This document shows, piece after piece, positions 57,394 to 64,000 of a DNA stretch of 64,000 nt (positions within the stretch are counted from its first letter, which is position 1; every line of letters begins with the position of its first letter). Position numbers and translations under genes: made by a program. The notes under the pieces were generated by a model. That model saw only the letters and a list, made by a program, of their open reading frames with translations. It was not told where the DNA came from and made no database searches. Origin of the DNA: Primula veris (lineage: Eukaryota; Streptophyta; Magnoliopsida; Ericales; Primulaceae); assembly GCA_963682055.1 (NCBI GenBank), contig OY821742.1, positions 33,575,060 through 33,639,059 of the forward strand. The letters are read 5' to 3'.

Positions 57394-57732
57394 ATGGCTT
57401 CTCCTCATGAACATAGTGGTGACAACCTTCCTGGGTATGTTGCTCATCTAGAGGAGGAAGTTAGGAAAGTGCGTACTCTTGAGAGGAGGGTTGCCTCATT
57501 GTCTGTGGAAGCTTGTCGGGCCGTTGAAATGGATGAGCGGTTGGACGTCATGGAGAGGGAATACCAAAGGTCTTTGATCGACAATATTTGGGCGCGTGCT
57601 CGGATCAAAGAGCTCGAGGCCTCTAGAGACAGGCATATTGCTTCCAAGAGGGCTTATAAATTGGCCCTCAAGGAAGTGTATGCTCGGTCTAAAAAGAGGC
57701 CTGATGATGAAGTTGGCCCTTTTACAAAATAA
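57394..57732 (+). CDS. Small coiled-coil-like protein 2 (112 aa), paralogue of 1
   Basis: I chose ATG 57394 over the upstream in-frame ATG at 57307 because MASPHEHSGDNLPGYVAHLE aligns with the start of protein 1, and because a CTATAAGAGG TATA-like box lies between the two ATGs (57336). The middle is charged and helical (LEEEVRKVRTLERRVASLSV; ARIKELEASRDRHIASKRAY), the end KLALKEVYARSKKRPDDEVG. Same layout as its neighbour, with divergence throughout, so the duplication is not recent. Function unknown. Confidence 0.7.
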   Translation: MASPHEHSGDNLPGYVAHLEEEVRKVRTLERRVASLSVEACRAVEMDERLDVMEREYQRSLIDNIWARARIKELEASRDRHIASKRAYKLALKEVYARSKKRPDDEVGPFTK

Positions 57733-58286
57733 TTCTCTTTTCCTTTCCTTTTTTGTAATGTTGTAATGTCCTTTTGTTGAGTAACATCTTGTAATGAAGT
57801 TCCCCTTAATTAATGAAAATTCTTTTTTTTCTTGCTCTTGTATGATTTATTTTCCCAATGCAATTTCTTTTTACCGTGCATGCGTGTGGCTTCATTAATG
57901 GGTTTTCTTGAATCTCGTGCTTGACCTTATCCATTGAATCTTTTTACTCTTTGTATCCAGGAATTAATGGGATTTCTTGAGCCCTGTGCACAAATCTTAT
58001 CATTTATCTCTTAACACTGTTGCACTTCCCTAGAATGACACGTGTAGAAGCTTTTTTGAAATTTACCCTCTTTAAATACTGGCATGAATACAAGCGTTTC
58101 TTCTCAACAGACGCATCTTTTCAATTACCCCTGTTTTTCAGAGTCTTTTGACGAACGGTTGCAATTCCCCACGTTAATCCTTCCTTAATTTATCTATAAA
58201 TACCCTCTCAAGATATAGGTTTCTTCATAATCTCCCCCTTATCTCTCTTTGCCATATATAAAATTTTATCCTATAACTTCCTTAAA
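57733..58286 (+). promoter_or_regulatory. Spacer and promoter of small gene 3
   Basis: A G-box CACGTG at 58039-58044 and a TATA box TATAAATA at 58195-58202, 92 bp before the ATG. Nothing coding is seen. Confidence 0.5.
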
Positions 58287-58580
58287 ATGGCTGGTTCTTC
58301 CTCCAAATCTGCCTTGGCTTTGCAAGTGGAGGCTTTTGAAGCCTCTTATGGCCATGCACTAAAGCTGTTGAAGGATGCTGAGGAGGAGTTAAAGGTGATG
58401 CGTTTTCACCATACCGAGATGGTCCGGGAATTAACTTGGCTAAGGTCCGAGCTTGATTATTGCCGATGCGCTCGTCAGGCTCTGGTCGAAGAGAACGAGG
58501 TGTTGAGGGGGAATCCGACGCTTCGAGATAGGGATATCTCTGCCGGGCCTTCTCATCGATACCGATCGACCTCCCCCTAG
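58287..58580 (+). CDS. Small coiled-coil-like protein 3 (97 aa), unknown family
   Basis: Intronless frame: MAGSSSKSALALQVEAFEAS, then LKLLKDAEEELKVMRFHHTE, MVRELTWLRSELDYCRCARQ and ALVEENEVLRG, which read as two coiled-coil helices, then a Ser/Arg-rich tail. A long pyrimidine-rich region follows (58580-58840, including a ~30-T run). Similar in size and style to its neighbours, but no direct sequence match to proteins 1 and 2 beyond composition. Function unknown. Confidence 0.65.
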   Translation: MAGSSSKSALALQVEAFEASYGHALKLLKDAEEELKVMRFHHTEMVRELTWLRSELDYCRCARQALVEENEVLRGNPTLRDRDISAGPSHRYRSTSP

Positions 58581-59334
58581 CCTTCCCATTTTTCTTTATT
58601 TTTTATTTTTTTCAATTTTCTTCATTTCTTCATCTTTTCTTATCTCTTTTTCTTTTTCTTCTGTGCCTCCTTTTTCTTTTTCTTCATCTTCTTTTCACCA
58701 CTACGATGTAACAATCAACCCTGAGTTCCTCGGGTTTTTTGTTATTTTTGTTTTTCTTATGTTTATTTTCTTTGTATTTTTCTTTTCTTCTTTATGTTCC
58801 TCTTCCTCTCTTCTCTTTTTTTTTTTTTTTTTTTTTTTTTGTGTGTGCTTCTTTCCTTCTTGCCCCCTGTTCGCTTGGCTCGCTGATATAGTCGATCTTC
58901 TTTGGATATGTTGTCTGATGTAATCGGTTCTTATTTTGATGTTGTCCTCCGATGTAATGAACTATGTAATAGATTTTCTTTTGGGGGATTGTCCTCTGAT
59001 GTAATGAACACCTATGTAATCCCATTAATGAAATATTTATTTGCATCTCCTGTTGTTCTTTTTATATTGCTTTCGTGGTTTGTCATTTTCTGCCCTTGTC
59101 AGAATCATCAAGTACTTGTCTTTTCTTCTTGTATGGTGTTGTGCTGTACCCACGTGAAATCTGAGGCATGAAAGATTGGTCAAAGATGCATGTTACCAAG
59201 CATTGTCAGATAATGCCATACTATCTTTGCTCTATAAATACTCTTCAACTTTTCTTTATGATGTATCATTCTTCATAAACTTGTTTGTTTCTACCTCATC
59301 CCCTATCTCCTTTTGTGTTTAACAACTTTTAAGA
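58581..59334 (+). promoter_or_regulatory. Spacer and promoter of small gene 4
   Basis: Pyrimidine-rich tract, then G-box CACGTG at 59151-59156 and TATAAATA at 59233-59240, 102 bp before the ATG. Frames of 84-97 codons here are low-complexity F/S-rich products of the T/C tract. Confidence 0.5.
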
Positions 59335-59814
59335 ATGTCTGAGCCCGTGGTTAGATATCATGCTCAGATGAAGGACTTGGATGCTGAGGTATCTCGGGTC
59401 CGTCTTCGAATGGCTAGGCTTGAGAAGGATTATGGTGTCCTAGCTTTGAGTTTGTTTAACTCGCACTCCGAGGAGACCATCAAGTGGATAGAGATTTCGG
59501 CCTTGAGTCGTCAGCTCGACCACTTGTTGCTGCGAAGAAACCATCTGGCCAACTCCTGGTATGAGGCCGAGGAGATTTGAGACCAAGCCCAGGATGAGTT
59601 TGATAACTCTCCTCAAGGCCTTGCTAGCATGACAGTTAAAAATGCTCGGCTTAAGGAGCGTGTTACTGCCCTTATTGGTGAGAATGCCCATCTTGCCAGG
59701 GAGAATGAGTGCTTGGTCGTTATGAACAACTCCTACCAAGCTCAGCTAGATCGCTCTGCTCGGGTTGCTTTCTCTCGGACTGGCAGTTCGGTTTTCCCAC
59801 CCATTGATCCTTGA
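59335..59814 (+). pseudogene. Small coiled-coil-like protein 4 with one in-frame stop
   Basis: A 159-codon frame from MSEPVVRYHAQMKDLDAEVS to SSVFPPIDP, broken once by TGA at 59578-59580 (EAEEI, stop, DQAQDEF). Both sides are charged, heptad-like helix (VRLRMARLEKDYGVLALSLF; LKERVTALIGENAHLARENE). The stop could be a CGA-to-TGA change. If translated to the stop only, the product is 81 aa. The in-frame continuation for 77 codons argues that the ancestral protein was longer than its neighbours. Confidence 0.65.
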
Positions 59815-59930
59815 TTAGATTGGGCTAGTTTCCATTTTGTATTTTCCATTTTGTAACTTGTATTTCCTTTTATTTTTCTTTTCTCTATTTGAACAGTTGC
59901 ATCTCTTCGTATTTCGTGCCCTTGACTCCT

Positions 59931-59937
59931 TATAAAT
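59931..59937 (+). promoter_or_regulatory. TATA box of small gene 5
   Basis: TATAAAT 95 bp before ATG 60026. Confidence 0.65.
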
Positions 59938-60025
59938 GCTCCATGTTGTTTGCACTTCATTTTCGACTCTTCATTTTTCTCTCTTGTTTATGATTTTTGT
60001 TTCTTCTAACTTGCTTTTATCTGAG

Positions 60026-60391
60026 ATGGCTCCTATCACTAGATCTGCTGCCAAAAAGAAAACCCTTCATGAAGAGCCTACTTTCATGCTACCCCGTCCC
60101 CCTGGTTTCGGGGAAGAGGAATTGACTCCTCTTCAGTTGAAAGAAATCGAGATATCATGGCTGAGAGCCGATCTCAAGTGTGCTCAGACTGAAGTCAGGA
60201 GGTTTAAACAATATTGGGATGAGGAGGGTACTGTTCGTTTTGAAGTCGAGCAAAAATGCAAGTCTCAGTCTTACGCCTTACAACAGGCTAAGATGAGTAT
60301 TTCTCGCTTGATCAAGGAGAGGGATCATCTCAAAGAGCTTTTGGCAAAGAGGGACGCCAAGGAAGGGGGTAGTTCTAGGGTTCAGAAATAA
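60026..60391 (+). CDS. Small coiled-coil-like protein 5 (121 aa), unknown family
   Basis: Start at ATG 60026 (MAPITRSAAKKKTLHEEPTF) rather than the in-frame ATG at 59936, because 59936 lies right at the TATA box. A basic N-terminus (RSAAKKK, a possible nuclear signal) is followed by PRPPGFGEEELTPLQLKEIE, then a helical part (WLRADLKCAQTEVRRFKQYW; LQQAKMSISRLIKERDHLKE; LLAKRDAKEGG). AATAAA lies at 60495 after a 27-T run. Intronless. Function unknown. Confidence 0.65.
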   Translation: MAPITRSAAKKKTLHEEPTFMLPRPPGFGEEELTPLQLKEIEISWLRADLKCAQTEVRRFKQYWDEEGTVRFEVEQKCKSQSYALQQAKMSISRLIKERDHLKELLAKRDAKEGGSSRVQK

Positions 60392-61157
60392 AGAAGTATT
60401 TTATTGTTGATGTCTTTATAGTAGTTTTTTTTTTTTTTTTTTTTTTATCTTTGCCGTTGTAACTGGTTGTGGTTGTTTTCCCCCTTGTGGATGAATAAAA
60501 ATTCTACTCTTTTCGCAATTTGTTTACTGCTTATTTTGACTACGTCATTGAAACCATACTATGCATCTCGGTATTGGACACCGAGCAAAGTGTACCACGG
60601 TTTTCCCCCCGGAGAGCGTTGCTAGACTTGATGCTTAAAATCCGTCGAGCTAGGAATGGTCTTCGTCCACCTTTGTTCGGTGTTCCTACGGTAAGAAATT
60701 GTCTGGCGTCGAGGAACGTAATCGGGGTGCATCCTCGGTGGTAATTATTGGTAGCGTATGCTATAAGCTTTTCGTGGTGGGGTCCACTGGCCGTTTATAT
60801 AGGTGTAATGATGTGAACTGCATTGGTTAGTGGGATACACTATCTGATTTGGCAAGATCTGGAGCATTGATTTGTTAAAAATAGTAGCGGTTGTGGACTT
60901 TCCTGTGGTTGAAAAAAGGCAAACCTCTGTCACACGAAAGGACGGTTATTATTTTATTCTTTCTGTGGCTCCACTCCTTTTATCTGTGTTAAGTAAGTCC
61001 TTTTGTTTTTATCTCATAATTTGCTGAAAGCAGATATTTCTTATTTTCTCTCTCTAGGGTTTGTTCTTCCCGCCAAAAAGATTTGCTGCCTCTCTACATA
61101 GGGTTTCTCTTGATTTCTGATATATTTGCTGCGGCCCTGTCCTCCTTACCATTAAAT
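60392..61157 (+). other. Spacer upstream of the Transposase_28-like gene
   Basis: No convincing frame. It likely contains the promoter and 5' leader of the following gene (pyrimidine-rich TTTTCTCTCTCTAGGG near 61045). No tRNA primer site was found. Confidence 0.45.
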
Positions 61158-64000
61158 ATGACTGTAAGTGTTTTCTTATTCTGTGGGGTTTTCTGTATAC
61201 CTCTGTGCTTAGGGTCTGTATCTGATTTGTTGTTGTGGTCATGTATGTGGCGTTGATATATGGTCTAGTTTGCCTATATATGTCTATCTAGGTTGGTGAT
61301 TGGTGGTTTTTCTTCATGTATAGTATTTTCGTTTGTCGGGTGGGTGGAAAAACTTAGGGTTTCTGGTAATTGGGGGGAACTCGCATCGTGTGATTTGTTT
61401 TTGGATAGTATATTGATGAAGTTTTTATGAAGTTTGGATAGGAAATTCTGACCCAATGCTTGGCTCAAGTTGGTCCATTTGTAGAAGAGGATTTTAAGAA
61501 GTTGGTCGGGATACCCGCCGACATACATATTCGGCTGCCTGTCTCCGATGAGGAGGTCATGGGGGTTGTACCTGCCGGCGAGGTAGCTGTTCGTTCCTCG
61601 GCCTTCTTTACTGGGGGTCTTTGACTTCCTTTTACTGAATGGATGGCCTCGTTTTTTGAGGCCGTCCATATTGCTCCGACCCAATTGGCCCTGAATGGCT
61701 ACCGTACGCTGAACGGTATTTCAAGGTTGTCGGAGTTGTCGGGTATAAAGGTCGAACTGAAAGATGTATTCGGGGTCTATAGTTTGAGTTTTGATCGCCG
61801 TAGCTCTTATTTGAAAACATTGCGCTCCTTCTCTCGGCTTATGATCGGTCTTCCGGATACCAACAAGGAGCATAACCTTGGTATCGTGATTGCTTCCAGA
61901 GATTGGGGTTGTGCGGGAAATCCGATTCCTGGACCTGCTGTCACTGCCCCCGATGTTCCAGACCTAGGCGCTCCCAATGTCGAAGCTCTTTTAGCCCTTT
62001 AGAATTGGTGGGGGTCGGGACCGACGAAGGATCCGATGAGCCGTGCTGCTCCCACATTGTTAGGTTATCCTGCGGGGCCAGTGACCAATGGTAATCCTGT
62101 GCCCGAGATTCCCATAGAGCCGGAGGAGGAATTCCTCAAAATCGTCAAGGCTCGGAGCGCTGCTCGTGGAGGGAGAAGGCCTGTTCGTCCGAAGTGTCGA
62201 GTAGTAGACCCTGTTGCTAGGACCCCGAAGAGGACTAGGGTATCAGATACATCGGTTAGTGAGGAGGTTCCTGAGGTTGTCACGGATAAGGTGTTGGTGG
62301 CCTCCCCCCGGGGTGATTCCATCGAGGCGGCTTCTGTGCACGGTGATGTACGTGTATTGGTTTTGTGAATTGTCTATCAATTCCATGTTTCCCCTCTTTA
62401 TTTGTTATTGTATTTCAGCTATTGACTTCTTCATTGGTTACCCTTGCCCGTGCCCGGTCAATGGGTATTGTTGTGTTTCAGGGATCGTTCAATAATATAT
62501 TCGGACATCTCAACCTCATGGTGGACATGGGTGTGGATCCGATGAACCTGCCTGTCATCTCGCCACTCCGAACTGAGGATGTGAGTGAGCGCCTGACCCC
62601 TGAGACTGTTCCTTCGGAAAAAGAGGTGAGGGAAGAAATGGAGGTGGTAGCCGGCAAAGATATTACCGGGGAGGTTGTGACGGGAGGCGAGGATGAGGTT
62701 CCTGCGAGCCCGGAAAAGGTGGTGGTGGACGGGGTCTCAATGACCCATTATATTGAGCGGTGTGGGGGCAAATTGCAGGAGCAACCCAGAGCTTTAAGGA
62801 TGGGATACACTGCTCTTAAGCCCCTTCTCTTCAAGGATACACAGGAAATGGCTGCTCGTCCTATAGTGTTGGTCGTTGAGCAGGCCAATAACGACGTGCT
62901 TCGGGTATGTTTCGTTCGTCTATTATTTATGTAGTTCGTTATGCCCTTAGTTGGATGGTGTCTGATGTTTCTGATTACAGGCTTTCGTGGGTACCGTGGT
63001 CCTGAGAGATCAGTTGACGGAGCTCGAGGCTGAGAAAGAGAAGCTAATTGCTGAAAATAAAGTAATGGCTCAGGAGAAAGAGCAGCTAATTGCCGAAAAT
63101 AAAGTAATGGCCGAGGAGAAAACTCAGATGGTGAAGTTGGCAGCAGATTATGACAAATTGGTGGGAGATAACTTAAGTCTGACCGAGGAGGTTGAAAAGT
63201 TGGAGGTCGAAAGGAGCGTATGGTCGAGAAGTACGACCTATTAGAGGCCGATAATGTGCTCATGGCGGAGGATATGGAGGCCAAAAAATCCGAGGTTGTT
63301 TCTTTGAAAGCGGCACAAGCGGAGGAGCGTACAAAGTTTGTACTGATTGCCAACTTTTCGGCCTTTTGCGCCCACTTTCATGCTCTGAATTTTGAGAAGG
63401 TACCTCTGTCGAACTGGGCATGGTCGGAATTGGTTTATCCCTGTCCTCAAGGTGCACCGCCTAAGCCTCTGGATTGGGCCAATATTCGGGATGAGGAGCT
63501 ACCACGGCTGCCGGGCACAAGACTTCGACAGCGCTTCGTCCCCATTCCGGGTCAGCTCCGTCTACTCCTCGGTCTGATACTGCTGTTACTCCCCCACCCG
63601 CATCTTCTCAGGTGGATCATTGATTATATACTTGGTAGTATTTTTTGTGTAGCTTAGTGTAAGGTATTTTGGTGCCCGGATTGTGGGCCTCTTTTGTATC
63701 TAAGACATTCTTTTGGGAAGTGATAATCTATGTGCTCCGTTTTCTTCTTGTTTGGCTTTCCTAGTTAATGTCGTTGTCTGTTGGTTGTCGTCATCTTTTG
63801 AAGGATATAAAAAAAATCTTGTCAGGTACCTGTTAATCCCCTTGCCATGGTGGTCTGGACCTCTCCTAGTCGTAGGGTAGATGAAACTGTTATAGGTGGT
63901 CCAGAAAGGCCCAAGGCGTCCCTAACTTCGGAATTGAATTCTGCTCGTCGTGAAATCGAGGATCTGAATATTCATATTTCAAACTTGTCGACTCGGTTAC
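61158..64000 (+). pseudogene. Transposase_28-like ('putative gypsy type transposon') multi-exon gene, 3' end beyond window
   Basis: Proposed exons: 61158-61163 (ATG ACT), 61442-62347, 62482-62904, 62981 to about 63612, then 63826 onward past the window. All introns are GT-AG and phase 0. Exon 2 carries the family core: FFTGGL, (stop) LPFTEWMASFFEAVHIAPTQ, LALNGYRTLNGISRLSEL, FGVYSLSF. In this plant family a LRLP...F...L....IAP.QL.PN.WR.L.GF pattern is usual. A basic linker (KARSAARGGRRPVRPKCR) follows, then acidic exon 3, then a long coiled coil in exon 4 with a repeated LIAENKVMA(Q/E)EK unit. Lesions: TGA 61622-61624, TAG 62000-62002, and frameshifts near 63215 and 63515. Exon limits are my reading. 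Confidence 0.6.

Noticed and set aside
58663..58923. 86-codon Phe/Ser-rich frame
   Set aside because: Encoded by a T/C-rich tract in the spacer between small genes 3 and 4; the hydrophobic look is compositional.
56250..61157. The small-gene array as the long LTR of an Ogre/Tat-type element
   Set aside because: No matching second LTR in the window, no primer site next to its end, and several separate TATA boxes; it stays possible but is not supported.
1..64000. CRISPR arrays, operons, tRNA genes
   Set aside because: No spaced direct-repeat array and no cloverleaf seen; TGGTATCAGAGC sites are primer sites of retrotransposons, not tRNA genes.

Overview
This window is nuclear DNA from a flowering plant, almost certainly a eudicot. 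The signs are spliced genes with GT-AG introns, plant Ty1/copia and Ty3/gypsy-type LTR retrotransposons primed by initiator-Met tRNA (TGGTATCAGAGC), an L1-type LINE, hAT, CACTA-like and Emigrant-like MITEs, a plastid-16S-derived insert, and plant gene families (TOPLESS, large E2 enzymes, CDR1-type aspartic proteases). I cannot name the species. Most of the window is nested and decayed transposable elements. Only one ordinary gene looks intact: a three-exon ureidoglycolate lyase/hydrolase family gene at 36417-40013.

Layout. 1-4.5 kb: a copia RT scrap, a TOPLESS-related gene fragment, a miniature LTR element (TRIM), and an inverted duplication of a large ubiquitin-conjugating E2 gene that could fold into a long hairpin. 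4.7-18.0 kb: an L1-type LINE on the minus strand, split by about 10.7 kb of nested copia pieces called here A (LTR plus partial pol), B (gag-only element with a complete 3' LTR), C (3' half of another element) and a second A LTR. 18.9-26.9 kb: an LTR A fragment and non-coding gypsy-like structures D and E, with tandem repeats and an Emigrant-like MITE. 26.9-35.6 kb: a 0.5 kb segment repeated at 41.2 kb, an aspartic protease pseudogene, a hAT-type non-autonomous element with an 8-bp target duplication, a truncated copia (F) and a CACTA-like fold-back. 36.4-40.0 kb: the ureidoglycolate family gene. 42.6-45.0 kb: a decayed hAT element with a transposase C-terminal remnant and a plastid 16S scrap. 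45.75-52.85 kb: a larger copy of copia family A on the minus strand, with gag, protease, integrase, RT and RNase H all recognisable but broken by stops and frameshifts.

56.25-64.0 kb is the most unusual part. Five small, intronless genes for hydrophilic, coiled-coil-like proteins follow one another on the plus strand, each with its own TATA-like box. They are followed by a multi-exon gene that resembles the plant 'putative gypsy type transposon' (Transposase_28) family and also has a long coiled coil. I do not recognise the small genes. The last gene has in-frame stops and frameshifts and runs off the window. Whether the array belongs to one large mobile element or is a host gene cluster cannot be decided from this sequence alone.
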